Below, piece after piece: positions 45,775 through 55,262 of a DNA stretch of 64,000 nt; the stretch's first letter is position 1; each line of letters opens with the position of its first letter. The stretch comes from Sulfurimonas sp. (GTDB lineage: Bacteria > Campylobacterota > Campylobacteria > Campylobacterales > Sulfurimonadaceae), in NCBI RefSeq assembly GCF_028713515.1, contig NZ_JAQTOD010000004.1:124001-188000 (forward strand). The letters are read 5' to 3'. A program made the position numbers and the translations under genes. The notes beneath the pieces are model-generated. The model searched no databases, had not been told where the DNA came from, and worked only from the letters and a program-made list of their open reading frames with translations.

Positions 45775-48597
45775 TTATGCTTTGTAAATTTTTACAGCAC
45801 ATTTTTTAAAGTCTGTCTGTTTTGACATTGGACAAGTTGCATCTAAACAAACTTTGTTGATAAATACATTTTCGTCAAACCAAGGAACAAACACTAAGCC
45901 TCTTGGAGGTCTGTTTCTACCACGAGTCTCAACTCTAGCTTTAACTTTACCACGGCGAGATTCAACCCAGCATAAACCACCCTGTTTAAGATCTTTTTTC
46001 TTAGCATCTTCGGGGTGCATATAACACAATGCTTCAGGTACTGCACGGAAAAGTTCAGGCACACGCATAGTCATAGTTCCTGAGTGCCAGTGCTCTAAAA
46101 CACGACCAGTACATAACCATGTATCGTAGTGTGCATCTGGCATTTCTGGTGGATCCATGTATGGACGAGCAAAGATTTTAGCTTTATTTTCAAGTGATTT
46201 TTCTTTAGTATCTTTGTCTACGCCATGTAAATTACCGCTTTTTAGTGATTTAGCGATTTTTCCATAGAATGCGTGAGTATCATTTGTACCTTTAGCTGCT
46301 TTTGCTGCATATGGGTCATACTTAGTATTAAATCTCCAAGAAGTCTCTTTTCCATCAACAACAGGCCACTTAAGACCACGAACTTTATGGTACATATCAA
46401 ATGGTGCAAGGTCATGACCATGTCCGCGAGTAAATGACGCGTACTCTTCAAAAAGATATTTTTGAATAAAGAAACCATACCCTTTAAATACTTTTCCATC
46501 ACTTCCAATAACATTTCTGCTATCACCGCTAGCTTCAGTATTGTCATATCCTCTTTGGATAGGGTCATTTTGATCAACTTTATAAGATTTAGCAATTTTG
46601 TTAGCAAATAGAATCTCAAACATTGTAGTGTTTTCGTTATAGCCCATAGCTTTTGCTTTTTCAATCATACTTGGAAGAGCGTCTTTTCTTGGACCAGATG
46701 GTGCATATCCGCCCCATACATCTTTAACCGTAAATCTTTTTGAAAGCTCAACCCACTGCCATGAATCACTCATAGCATCTCCAACTGGAAGAACTTGTTG
46801 TCTCCAATGTTGTGTGCGGCGCTCAGCATTTCCATAAGCTCCCCATTTCTCATAAATCATGGCAGAAGGTAAGATAAGGTCAGAAACTTTAGCTGATATA
46901 CCAGGATATCCATCAGAAGTAACGATAAAGTTATCCATCTCTCTAGCTGCTTTAATCCAGTGATGAGCACTTGCAGAATCTTGATAAGGATTACAAACAT
47001 TTACCCATGCAAATTTGATTAATCCATCTTCAATATCACGGTGAATTTTCATAATATGTTGAACACCTACAGGATTGATTGTTCCTTCTGGAACCATCCA
47101 TTTGTTCTCAGTAGTTTTTCTATGTGCAGGATTTTCTATCATCATGTCGGCTGGAAGTCTATGAGTAAATGTACCAACTTCACGAGCAGTACCGCAAGCT
47201 GATGGTTGACCAGTTAGAGAAAATGCTCCAGAACCAGGAACAGCTTGTTTATTAAGCATAAAGTGAACATTATAAGAGAGTGTGTTTACCCATGAACCGC
47301 GTGTATGTTGGTTCATACCCATTGTCCAGAAAGATACAACTTTTCTACCTTTTTCAATGTAGAGGTTAGCTAATGTTTGAAGTTTTACTTTGAAATCTTC
47401 CATACTTTCATCAGGGTTACCTTTTACAATAGCTGCTGTATACTCAAGAGTGTATGGCTCTAATGATTTTTTATAATCTTCAAAAGAGATTTCCCAGTGA
47501 CCAAGTGTTCCAGGAATATTTGTCATTGTATCGCCAGCTTTGTAACCATATGGCTCTAATGCAGGACCCTCTTTTTTAGAAACTACTTTCTTCATCTCTT
47601 TGCTGACAGTTTCCATCTCAAGAGCTGTGTATTTTCCATCTTTTACTGATTTTTCATCACTTCTTCTCATTCCATAGCCAATATTTACGGGACCAGCTGC
47701 GAAAATCATATGTTTTTTAACAAAATTCCAATCAATGATTTTCTCTGCATCATCTCTCATTACAATCTCTCTTGCAATGTAGTTCCATAAAGCCCCGTCA
47801 GTGTTTGGCGAGAAGATAATCTCAATATCAGCTAAATCAGAAGTTCTGTGAGTATAAGTTTGGATAGATATAACTTTTACTCTATCTGGCTTAGATAGTT
47901 TTCTGTCAGTTACACGAGTCCATAAAATAGGGTGCATCTCTGCCATATTTGAACCCCAAGATACGATTGTGTCGGTTAGTTCAATATCATCGTAGCAACC
48001 AGAAGGCTCATCAACACCAAAAGTCTGGTAAAAACCAACAACGGCAGATGCCATACAATGTCTTGCATTTGGATCAAAAGCGTTTGAACGGAATCCAGCT
48101 TTCATCATCTTTTGTGCTGCATAACCTTCCATGATAGTGTATTGCCCAGAAGCAAAAACTCCAACAGCCTCAGGTCCGCCATGTTTTAGTGCTTTTTTGA
48201 TGTTAACTTCCATCTCATCAAAAGCTCTGCTCCAAGAAACAGGAGTAAACTTACCTTTTTTGTCAAATTTGCCATCAGCGCCAACTCTAAGTAGTGGTTG
48301 AGTCAATCTATCTGCACCGTACATAATCTTAGCATTAAAGTAACCCTTAATACAGTTAAGACCACGGTTTACTGGTGCTGCAGGGTCTCCCTTAACAGCA
48401 ACAATTTTACCATTTTTTGTTGCCATCATAATTCCACAACCTGTACCACAGAAACGACAAGCTGCCTTATCCCATCTCCAATCTCCTTCAGCTTTAGCTG
48501 CTGCTGCTTCAAGCTCAGCTGGTACGCTCATACCGATAGCTGCCGCTGCAGATGCTGCTGCTGAACTTTTAAGAAATTCTCTTCTTGAAAGTGACAT
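45775..48597 (-). CDS. napA: Periplasmic nitrate reductase catalytic subunit NapA
   Basis: NapA reduces nitrate to nitrite with a bis-MGD molybdenum cofactor. A Tat signal ([10 protein letters not shown], residues 3-12) precedes [4Fe-4S] ligands C47, C50, C54, C82. The Mo ligand Cys181 lies in [10 protein letters not shown]. The C-terminal molydopterin-binding domain is intact ([21 protein letters not shown]). Length 940 fits the larger Campylobacterota form (about 830 in enterobacteria). It is the first gene of the cluster, with AGGAG just before the ATG, downstream of a long AT-rich region. Confidence 0.98.
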   Translation of the reverse strand: MSLSRREFLKSSAAASAAAAIGMSVPAELEAAAAKAEGDWRWDKAACRFCGTGCGIMMATKNGKIVAVKGDPAAPVNRGLNCIKGYFNAKIMYGADRLTQPLLRVGADGKFDKKGKFTPVSWSRAFDEMEVNIKKALKHGGPEAVGVFASGQYTIMEGYAAQKMMKAGFRSNAFDPNARHCMASAVVGFYQTFGVDEPSGCYDDIELTDTIVSWGSNMAEMHPILWTRVTDRKLSKPDRVKVISIQTYTHRTSDLADIEIIFSPNTDGALWNYIAREIVMRDDAEKIIDWNFVKKHMIFAAGPVNIGYGMRRSDEKSVKDGKYTALEMETVSKEMKKVVSKKEGPALEPYGYKAGDTMTNIPGTLGHWEISFEDYKKSLEPYTLEYTAAIVKGNPDESMEDFKVKLQTLANLYIEKGRKVVSFWTMGMNQHTRGSWVNTLSYNVHFMLNKQAVPGSGAFSLTGQPSACGTAREVGTFTHRLPADMMIENPAHRKTTENKWMVPEGTINPVGVQHIMKIHRDIEDGLIKFAWVNVCNPYQDSASAHHWIKAAREMDNFIVTSDGYPGISAKVSDLILPSAMIYEKWGAYGNAERRTQHWRQQVLPVGDAMSDSWQWVELSKRFTVKDVWGGYAPSGPRKDALPSMIEKAKAMGYNENTTMFEILFANKIAKSYKVDQNDPIQRGYDNTEASGDSRNVIGSDGKVFKGYGFFIQKYLFEEYASFTRGHGHDLAPFDMYHKVRGLKWPVVDGKETSWRFNTKYDPYAAKAAKGTNDTHAFYGKIAKSLKSGNLHGVDKDTKEKSLENKAKIFARPYMDPPEMPDAHYDTWLCTGRVLEHWHSGTMTMRVPELFRAVPEALCYMHPEDAKKKDLKQGGLCWVESRRGKVKARVETRGRNRPPRGLVFVPWFDENVFINKVCLDATCPMSKQTDFKKCAVKIYKA

Positions 48598-49334
48598 TTT
48601 TTCTCCTAGTTGATAATTTTAAAATAGAATTAAAAATTAAATCTATTTCATTTTTTTTATTAATGTGTCCATTAACGGCTAAATATTATCACTTTAAGCT
48701 TTAAATTTCTTTAGTAAACATTAGTTTTTAAAGTTAAGTTATACTTTATTTTAAAAAATTGTAGATATAAGTAACACTTAGAATTTTCATCATTGTTTGG
48801 TATGGTTACTCAGTTTTTATTTATAAACCGTAATTATCATTCCTTGCATAAATATTTGTAATTATGATGATTACAAATAAATTTTATTCTCTTATATAGT
48901 ATTTTATAATTTATTAAATACGATAAAATATTATATGTAAAACCATTTAAAATGGCTATTTAAGGCGAATTTATTATAAATATTTTTTTATTATTATTAT
49001 CTTTTTTGTATCTGTTATTTTAGGTTGAATACATAATTTTTTAATTCAATCCGATTGCTAATAATCTATTTTCTAAAATAAAATAATTTTATAAAATTTG
49101 TACTACTAAAAATAAGAATTTATTTTAGTAAAATATTAAGTTTTACTTGATTTTTTATATGGTTTATGTATCTTTCTTTGGTGTGAAATGGCTAAAAATA
49201 GCCTTTAACTTAATTATAGCTTTGTCTGTATCTTTGTAAAAGATTCTAAAAAATCAGACAAACAAATATCTATAAAAACATCTATCATCACAAAATAGTT
49301 TGTATAATTAGTTTAAAAATAGAGAGTTAAATAA
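48598..49334. other. Long AT-rich intergenic region between napA and a DMT transporter
   Basis: This 737-bp region has no convincing ORF. It should carry the divergent promoters of nap (minus) and the transporter (plus; TATAAT at 49303-49308). Structures seen: the 27-bp palindrome TATTTGTAAT-N7-ATTACAAATA (48853-48879), CCATTT-A-AAATGG (48943-48955), and GGCTA-AAAA-TAGCC (49190-49203). I see no obvious FNR/CRP box (TTGAT-N4-ATCAA). Whether the palindromes bind regulators is unknown. Confidence 0.6.
48853..48879. promoter_or_regulatory. Operator-like 10-bp-arm palindrome in the nap upstream region
   Basis: TATTTGTAAT and ATTACAAATA are perfect inverted repeats separated by TATGATG. Size and symmetry suit a dimeric helix-turn-helix regulator site. 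It lies about 260 bp upstream of napA and 460 bp upstream of the DMT gene, rather distant for either core promoter. Confidence 0.4.
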
Positions 49335-50222
49335 ATGAACAACAGAGAAAATCAAATGCGTTATTTTATACTTATGATAGTTGCTATGCTTTTTTGGGGA
49401 ACTTCATGGACGGCTGGAAAAGTTGCAGCGGCGCATTCTCATGCTGAAGTTGCGGCTTTTTGGCGGTATGGCATCTCATTTATGGCTCTTTTGCCTGTTG
49501 TTTGGTATCTTAAAACTCCACTTAAATCAGATAAAATAGGGTATATTTATATGCTTATCGCTGGGCTTTTGACCTCGCTTTTTAACTATCTCTTTTTTGC
49601 AGGACTGGCTCACGGTGCAGCTGGATATGGTGGAACTATGGTTACCTCTCTCGCGCCAATATTTACATATTTGATGTCTATTACCATTTTAGGCACTAAA
49701 GTGACAAGCAGACAAGTTATAGCGCTTTTTATTGGTGTTTTTGGAGCGCTGATTTTGCTACGCATACCATTTGAAGGTTTTGCATTTTTAAATGTAGAGA
49801 GCTCATACTTTTTAGGATGCGCTGCTGTTTGGGCACTAGTTACTATCTTTTCTCAAAAGGCCTCATCCCGAACAAATCCTATGTTTTACTCGCTTGTAGT
49901 TTTTGGCATAACAGGCTTTACAAATATGATATTCGCACTCCCATACCATCCATTTGATTTTGGCTCTTATGACGCTATTTTTTGGGAAAATATCACCTTT
50001 ATAGGCGTAATCCCAGGGGCTTTTGCCACCACGCTTTACTTTATCTCAGCCGCAAAGATAGGAGCACACAAAACGGGCGTTTTTATGTTTATAGTTCCCA
50101 TCGGCGCTATCGCTTCAAGTTGGTTTGTTTACGGTGAAAACCTAGCGGTCTCAACGCTTATAGGGTGTCTACTTGCCTTTGTAGCGGTTGTACTTTTTAA
50201 TATGAAGAAGAGTAAAAAGTAA
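49335..50222 (+). CDS. EamA-family DMT-superfamily transporter
   Basis: The 295-residue protein has ten membrane segments in two EamA repeats (LFWGTSWTAGKVAAAHSHAE in the first; GVIPGAFATTLYFISAAKIG in the second). Members export metabolites, amino acids or drugs; the substrate cannot be told. The gene stands alone, with a TATAAT box 30 bp upstream (49303-49308). The sequence after it decays into relics. Confidence 0.9.
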   Translation: MNNRENQMRYFILMIVAMLFWGTSWTAGKVAAAHSHAEVAAFWRYGISFMALLPVVWYLKTPLKSDKIGYIYMLIAGLLTSLFNYLFFAGLAHGAAGYGGTMVTSLAPIFTYLMSITILGTKVTSRQVIALFIGVFGALILLRIPFEGFAFLNVESSYFLGCAAVWALVTIFSQKASSRTNPMFYSLVVFGITGFTNMIFALPYHPFDFGSYDAIFWENITFIGVIPGAFATTLYFISAAKIGAHKTGVFMFIVPIGAIASSWFVYGENLAVSTLIGCLLAFVAVVLFNMKKSKK

Positions 50223-50413
50223 GTAAAATTCAAATATCTTCTATTGTTCTTAATATCTTGAATGAAAATGTGTACGAAATCAACAAACATATAAATAACA
50301 TTTTACTCTCTCTTTGGCATAGTAAAGTATGTCGATTTGTCATATTTTTAAATAAATTTTAATTTTATTGATATGGTGTTAAAAAGCAAAAAATTGCTTC
50401 CACAAAATATGAG
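50223..50413 (+). other. Noncoding scar before gene relics
   Basis: No ORF or promoter is convincing here. A hairpin AAGCAA-AAAA-TTGCTT (50384-50399) lies just before the first relic. Confidence 0.35.
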
Positions 50414-50530
50414 ATGCTCATGGAAAAAAATTTGCAAAATAGAGAATTTATAGACTTTGTAAAAAATATTAAACAGAAGATATATGGTGCAAAATCAAAA
50501 GCGATACTCTTGGCAAACAGGATGATTTAA
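50414..50530 (+). pseudogene. N-terminal relic of a DUF1016/YhcG-type gene
   Basis: A 38-codon frame reads NLQNREFIDFVKNIKQKIY and AKSKAILLANRMI before TAA. It resembles the N-terminal helix of DUF1016 proteins (…FI..IKQKI..A...ALLAVNREMI.LYW), stopping just where that motif continues. It is not a close copy of the intact gene at 21242. The rest of the gene is missing and replaced by a transporter fragment. Confidence 0.4.
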
Positions 50531-51038
50531 ATATCACTAGATTATGAGAAAAAATCACTAAGTGGTGATCAAAAAAAGATACTTTCGCTCATTGGCGGAG
50601 TTATCACACTTCTTTTGCTAAACGCTCCACTTGACTCTTTTTGGAGTGGACTTGGGCTAAACGAGAGTGTTATTTTACTAATTGCTGGGCTTTTGCTTTT
50701 TGCTCCACCTTTTTTCTATCCTTGATTGGATGGAGGATAAAGGCAAGGTTCCTTTTAGAGTTATGTTCCTTTTTGGTGCAGGATTTTCAATTGTCGCTGC
50801 TTTTAGCTCGAGTGGTTTAGCAAATGAAGTGACTTCTTATCTTCTGGCTTTAACTAACCTACCTGCTATATTTGTCTTTATCTCTATCGCAATTCTTGTG
50901 ACTTTTACAACCGAGATAACTTCAAATACTGCTCTAATCTTTGTGATGCTCCCAATCATCTATGCTCTCTCAATTCAAGCCAACATGGATACAGAGCTGT
51001 TTTTTGTAGTGATAATTGCTAAATTTTTTTGGAGATAG
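50531..51038 (+). pseudogene. Frameshifted fragment of an SLC13/DASS anion:sodium symporter
   Basis: From 50531 the frame reads YEKKSLSGDQKKILSLIGG, then NESVILLIAGLLLFAPPFF to a TGA at 50723. A shift of one frame near 50710 restores ILDWMEDKGKVPFRVMFLFGAGFSIVAAFSSSGLANEV and TFTTEITSNTALIFVMLP, typical of the second half of SLC13-type carriers. The sequence ends at a stop after AKFFWR, before the last conserved helices. With both ends missing and a frameshift it is not functional. Confidence 0.65.
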
Positions 51039-51095
51039 TTTTTTAAAATTATCCCATAAACTTTTTAGATAAAATTTCATAAAAAAGGATGAAAA

Positions 51096-51386
51096 ATGAT
51101 TGTTCATATAGTTATGTTTAAGTTTCGTGATGAAAACAAAAATGCAAATCTTGCCAAAGTAACAAAAAAATTAAATGCTTTAGTCGCTCTTATCCCAGAG
51201 CTTAAAAAAATGGAGGTTGGTCTTAATTTTACTAACTCAGATAGAGCGTTTGATCTCTCTATTTACTCAACTTTTGAGACCGAATCAGATATGCAAACTT
51301 ACGCTATTCATCCAGAGCATTTAAAAGTGGTAGAGCTTGTAAAAGCAGTGACGCTTGAGTCAAAAATAGTGGATTATATTTTATAA
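51096..51386 (+). CDS. Dabb-domain (stress-responsive alpha/beta barrel) protein
   Basis: The 96-residue protein matches the Dabb family: MIVHIVMFKFRDENK at the start and DLSIYSTFETESDMQTYAIHPEHLKVVELV in the second half. These form dimeric ferredoxin-like barrels of unknown role. A good ribosome site (AAAAAGGATG...) precedes the ATG. It converges with the histidine kinase gene 4 bp away. Confidence 0.9.
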   Translation: MIVHIVMFKFRDENKNANLAKVTKKLNALVALIPELKKMEVGLNFTNSDRAFDLSIYSTFETESDMQTYAIHPEHLKVVELVKAVTLESKIVDYIL

Positions 51387-51390
51387 AAAC

Positions 51391-52584
51391 TCAAACTAGA
51401 CGCAGACAAAATATATTTTCTCCCTCTTCATGAGAATAGAGTAGTGAGAAGTTGTGTTTAGCAACTATCTTCTCTACTATGCTAAGACCTAGCCCAAACC
51501 CATCCCTTTGAGATAGCTCTTGCGTGAAGGGTTTTAGATAGTAATCGAGCTCTTTTGATAACTTTTTCCCTCTGTTGATAACGCAAATCTTCTTGGTTGA
51601 AATTTTAATAGCTATAGGCAGTACAGTTGCATATTTTAGTGCATTATCTATAAGGTTTTTGAGTGCGACCGAGAGATAGTGCAAGTCCGCTTCTATCTTA
51701 AAATCATCCTCTATTTCAATGGTTATGCTTGATTCATCGTTTATGTAGAGTTTACTTAGTGCTTCTGTTACCAAAGTCTCTGCGCTAAATATTGAGAGAT
51801 TTAGTTTTGTGGAGTTTAACTTCTCTAGCTCCAAGAGCTCATTTGTTAAAACCTCTAAATCTAAAAATATCTTTTGAAGAAGTTCTTTTTGGGATACATT
51901 TTCTACTTTTTGGATAACGAACTTCCCCTTTGCTATTGGTGTTCTAAGTTCATGACCTATGTCTCTTAAGAGTTCTTCCCTGCTTTTTAAAAGTTCTCCC
52001 AAAGAGGTTGCCATTGAGTTTAGGGCATCTGAGAGCATTTGCATCTCGTCATTTGACTTTACCTCTATTTTATTATTGAAGTCTCCGTTAGAGAGATTCT
52101 TAATTCCTTTTGTGATTTTTTTAAGTGGAGCGAGCAGTTTTAAAAGATATAAAAAGATAAGCAAAAGGACAAAAGTATCTAAAAAAATAAGGATATTAAG
52201 TATCAACTTGTCGTTAATATTCTCCTCATTCGGTGTTTTTAGGTTGTAACTCTCATCAAGAAAATTTATCTCTATGATAAACTCATCTTCAAAAGACCCC
52301 TTTTTTATAGAGATAAAGCCAAAAGTGTGTTTTTCAAAGTAGAGAACTTCTCTCTTGCTTTCATCATCTTTATCAACTCTTACAAGATCGTATTTTTTGA
52401 TGAGCTCTTCAACTCTATCGTTGTTGTCAATATTTTGAAATATCTCATTAGCAATTTTTAGGTATTTTTCTTTTATAAGCTCATCCACTCTTTTGGAGTT
52501 AATGTTATCTATCCAAAATCCTATAACACTCATAAGGATAAAGCTTGTTAAAAAAAGTATTGATATTTTTCTGAGGATTGACAT
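51391..52584 (-). CDS. Sensor histidine kinase of the SHP/DHC cytochrome cluster
   Basis: The 397-residue kinase has membrane segments at about 7-24 and 128-150 around a ~100-residue sensor region, then a HAMP domain (LLAPLKKITKGIKNLSNGDFNNKIE). Phospho-His211 lies in DIGHELRTPIAKG, followed by an N box (NLIDNALKYA) and a short ATPase domain (GFGLGLSIVEKIVAKH). It begins 1 bp after its regulator. What it senses is unknown; cluster context suggests a redox, NO or oxygen-related or envelope signal. Confidence 0.92.
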   Translation of the reverse strand: MSILRKISILFLTSFILMSVIGFWIDNINSKRVDELIKEKYLKIANEIFQNIDNNDRVEELIKKYDLVRVDKDDESKREVLYFEKHTFGFISIKKGSFEDEFIIEINFLDESYNLKTPNEENINDKLILNILIFLDTFVLLLIFLYLLKLLAPLKKITKGIKNLSNGDFNNKIEVKSNDEMQMLSDALNSMATSLGELLKSREELLRDIGHELRTPIAKGKFVIQKVENVSQKELLQKIFLDLEVLTNELLELEKLNSTKLNLSIFSAETLVTEALSKLYINDESSITIEIEDDFKIEADLHYLSVALKNLIDNALKYATVLPIAIKISTKKICVINRGKKLSKELDYYLKPFTQELSQRDGFGLGLSIVEKIVAKHNFSLLYSHEEGENIFCLRLV

Positions 52585-52585
52585 G

Positions 52586-53251
52586 CTAGCTCACAAACTT
52601 ATAACCGATGCCCCATACGGACTTGATGAACAGAGGCTCTTTTGAATCATCACCTATCTTGTTTCTTATGTTGCTTATGTGTGTATCGACTGTTCTGTTT
52701 TTTGTGTTTTCATCCAGTGAAGTCGCGTTTATGATCTGCTCTCGTGAGGATATTTTGTTTATGTTTTCTACTAAAAAGAGAAATATCTCAAACTCTATTT
52801 TTGTAAAATCAATCGCGTAGCCATCCAAAAGAACCTCTCTGTTTGCTTTATCTATCAGAAACTCTCCAGCTCGTATCTTCGCATCTTGCGGCTTTTTGAG
52901 AATATGCTCTATCCGTAAAACAAGCTCTCGTGGCTCATAAGGTTTTGCCAAGTAGTCATCCGCTCCAAGATCAAAACCGTGTATTTTGTTTCCTATGTCT
53001 CCTCTTGCTGAAGAGATTATTATGGGGATACTGCTTATGTTTTTTATCTTCTTTAAAACATCAAAACCGTCCATGTCAGGGAGCATTAGGTCCAGTATGA
53101 CGATAGAGTAAGAGCCATTTTTCTCAAGCTCTTCTATGGCATCTTTGGGGTGAGCAAATGCGTTACATATAAAGCCAAACTCTTTTAAATACTCTCCTAT
53201 AAGTTCTTGCATCTGCAAGTCATCCTCGATAAGTAAAACTTTTTTATTCAA
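52586..53251 (-). CDS. OmpR-family response regulator of the SHP/DHC cluster
   Basis: A 221-residue regulator with a receiver (E9/D10/D11 pocket, phospho-Asp54 in VILDLMLPDMDG, Lys in YLAKPYEPRELVLRI) and a winged-helix DNA-binding domain (KISSREQIINAT, VDTHISNIRNKIGDD, VWGIGYKFV). It overlaps the Spy-like gene by 8 bp and precedes its kinase. A direct-repeat site upstream of shp (55731-55749) is a plausible target. Confidence 0.95.
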   Translation of the reverse strand: MNKKVLLIEDDLQMQELIGEYLKEFGFICNAFAHPKDAIEELEKNGSYSIVILDLMLPDMDGFDVLKKIKNISSIPIIISSARGDIGNKIHGFDLGADDYLAKPYEPRELVLRIEHILKKPQDAKIRAGEFLIDKANREVLLDGYAIDFTKIEFEIFLFLVENINKISSREQIINATSLDENTKNRTVDTHISNIRNKIGDDSKEPLFIKSVWGIGYKFVS

Positions 53252-53660
53252 CTCTCCACTCCCGTAAATAGTATGAAAAACTCTCTCTTTGCGATGGTGA
53301 TAAGATAGAGTGAATTCTTTTTAAGGTCTTAACTTCAAGAGTCGTAGCATCTTTTTGTATCTCTTTTACAATCTCTTCATACTTCTCTTTACTAAATTCA
53401 TCTTCTCTCATTAGCTCTTGGAGTTTTTTTTCTCTTTTTTCTCTTTTTTTATTAAATTTTTCATAATCTTTCTTATACTCTAGAAGTATCTCTCTCATCT
53501 CTTTATATTGATTTTTGCCAAGGCTTAAGTATTCAAGATTTTTGTAAATGTGGTGTTTTTTCTCTTCATTCTCGTGTTTATAATTACCATCTCCATAAAG
53601 AGAAAATGATAAAAATAGACTACATAAAAGCGTTAATATCTTTAATTTTATCATTTTCAA
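53244..53660 (-). CDS. Spy/CpxP-like periplasmic protein
   Basis: The 138-residue protein has a signal peptide (about 1-21, ending SLYG) and a highly charged, helical body (Lys/Glu-rich, 50-110). It carries an LTxxQ-like motif, LSPSQRESF, near the C-terminus, as in Spy/CpxP and related metal-sensing proteins. Such proteins often modulate an adjacent two-component sensor. It overlaps the cytochrome gene by 41 bp and the regulator by 8 bp. Confidence 0.75.
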   Translation of the reverse strand: MKMIKLKILTLLCSLFLSFSLYGDGNYKHENEEKKHHIYKNLEYLSLGKNQYKEMREILLEYKKDYEKFNKKREKREKKLQELMREDEFSKEKYEEIVKEIQKDATTLEVKTLKRIHSILSPSQRESFSYYLREWRVE

Positions 53661-54735
53661 TCAATCCTTTTTCTATATCACTATGACACGCTTTGCAGTT
53701 TGCTTTGCTCTTCACATCTTTATGTGCAAAAACTTTTTTTGGTATATCTTTATGCTTTTTTTTCCAAAAATCACTCTGAGTTATTGCTATTATATCTTTA
53801 TTTTTTATCGAATCTAAAACCTTGACGCTTACTTTTTGTGTTGAGGTCTCAGCGCTATTTCGTACCAAAAAGTCTAAAATATCTCTGTTATCTTTCTCGC
53901 TAAGTGAAGCATCATCTCCAAAATGATTCTCCAAACCACCCATCATAGTTACCCATGAAGTAGCTGGTAGCGTGTGTGGTGGATAGATGATATGGCAAGA
54001 TGCACACTCTTTGACAAACAGTGGATTTAGCTTTTTATAATCAACGCTCATGTGTTTTGATGCAACAAGCGGATTGTTTTTTATGCTTATGTTAAAAATA
54101 AAAAAGACAACAAACAGAGCCAAAAATATTAGAGCAAAAAGTTTTTGAGCGATATTTAGCTTGATACTGTAATCCTCGCTCGTTACTTTAATACCGTTAA
54201 ATATTGAACTTAGCGTTTTATGCGCTGGGTGAAGTACTCTATCGCTAAAAATGCCGAGCAGATGCACTGCGATAAGGGCAAGTAAGAGATTACTAAAGAA
54301 CTCATGTATGTCTTTAAAGAGCTCCATTTTTTTGAAAAAAGTGCTATTTAGTGATGAGAGCAAACCTTTTCCCTCTTCAACACCAAGAGTTAAGATGCCT
54401 GTAAGTATGGTTAGAAAAACCACTATAAAAATCCCTATCATCACATAGGAGGCGATAGGGTTGTGCCCAATGTATTTCTGCTTAGAGCTAAAGATGTTTA
54501 ACGCAAACTCTTTCGCATCTCTAAATGCGAGTGGAAAATCTTTAAATCTTGAGTATTTTGGACCAATGTAGCCCCAAAAAAATCTAAACACAAGTAGAAT
54601 CAAAACTCCATAACCAATAAGCGCATGATAGTTTAGCAACTTGCCATCATCAGTTAAAAAAGCTAAAAGTATCAACCCCACAAAGAGCCAATGAAAGAGT
54701 CTTGAGGGAAGCGACCAGATGTAAGAGTTAAACAT
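53620..54735 (-). CDS. Cytochrome b561 fused to a C-terminal diheme cytochrome c (DHC) domain
   Basis: Residues ~1-210 form a cytochrome b561-type membrane domain (WSLPSRLFHWLFVGLILLAF; His in HALIGYGVLILLVFRFFWGYIGP; DIHEFFSNLLLALIAVHLLGIF). A further helix follows, then a periplasmic DHC domain with haems in ECASCHIIY and NCKACHSD. That domain is clearly paralogous to the separate DHC gene upstream. I use ATG 54735, preceded by AAGGAGAG; an in-frame GTG/TTG upstream (54759) is less likely. It would pass electrons from quinol or periplasmic donors through haem b to haem c. Confidence 0.9.
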   Translation of the reverse strand: MFNSYIWSLPSRLFHWLFVGLILLAFLTDDGKLLNYHALIGYGVLILLVFRFFWGYIGPKYSRFKDFPLAFRDAKEFALNIFSSKQKYIGHNPIASYVMIGIFIVVFLTILTGILTLGVEEGKGLLSSLNSTFFKKMELFKDIHEFFSNLLLALIAVHLLGIFSDRVLHPAHKTLSSIFNGIKVTSEDYSIKLNIAQKLFALIFLALFVVFFIFNISIKNNPLVASKHMSVDYKKLNPLFVKECASCHIIYPPHTLPATSWVTMMGGLENHFGDDASLSEKDNRDILDFLVRNSAETSTQKVSVKVLDSIKNKDIIAITQSDFWKKKHKDIPKKVFAHKDVKSKANCKACHSDIEKGLIENDKIKDINAFM

Positions 54736-54746
54736 TTTCTCTCCTT

Positions 54747-55253
54747 TTAATCTTTCCATTTGCCATAGTTAGGGATTAAAACATCACTCTCGCCATATAT
54801 CCATTTTTGGGCAGTAGTATGACACGCTGTGCAGTTAAATATACCTTTAACCTCTTTTTGTGTAATCAAACTTGCCTTTATATCTCTATGCTTTTTAATG
54901 ATATATGGAGTTTTTGATATAGACTCAGGGATCTCCCCTGCTCTTAAGCTGTCCACAATCTTAGCACTCCTTTTGTAGTTCATAAATTTCTCAGCACTAT
55001 TGTTGTTCAAGTAGCGCGAAATAGAGAGATAATCCTCTTCTTCCAAACTAGCATCTGAGCCAAAATGGTTGCTAAGATTTAACATCATCTTGTTCCAGGC
55101 TTTTGAGGGCAGAAGCCCTGGCTGATATGCAAAATGACAAGAACCACACTCTTTTTTGTAGAGCTCATTTGTTACCGGAGCAACATCGCTTTTGTTAAAA
55201 CTAGATGCAAAAACTGCACTTGTTAGTGCTACTGTTAAAATTAATGACTTCAT
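54747..55253 (-). CDS. Diheme cytochrome c DHC
   Basis: A 168-residue exported protein (signal ~1-17, SAVFAS). Haem c sites are C36-x2-C39-H40 and C141-x2-C144-H145. The stretch LPSKAWNKMMLNLSNHFGSDASLEEEDY is characteristic of the DHC family (diheme cytochromes that donate electrons to SHP). It lies 9 bp after shp on the same strand. Confidence 0.92.
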   Translation of the reverse strand: MKSLILTVALTSAVFASSFNKSDVAPVTNELYKKECGSCHFAYQPGLLPSKAWNKMMLNLSNHFGSDASLEEEDYLSISRYLNNNSAEKFMNYKRSAKIVDSLRAGEIPESISKTPYIIKKHRDIKASLITQKEVKGIFNCTACHTTAQKWIYGESDVLIPNYGKWKD

Positions 55254-55262
55254 TTTAGCTCC

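Noticed and set aside
46242-46664. 140-codon antisense ORF in napA
   Set aside because: Shadow of the conserved NapA frame; repetitive Leu/Lys composition, no start site.
48298-48564. ORF opposite the napA start
   Set aside because: It is antisense to the Tat signal and FeS region of NapA; Cys/Ser-rich shadow.
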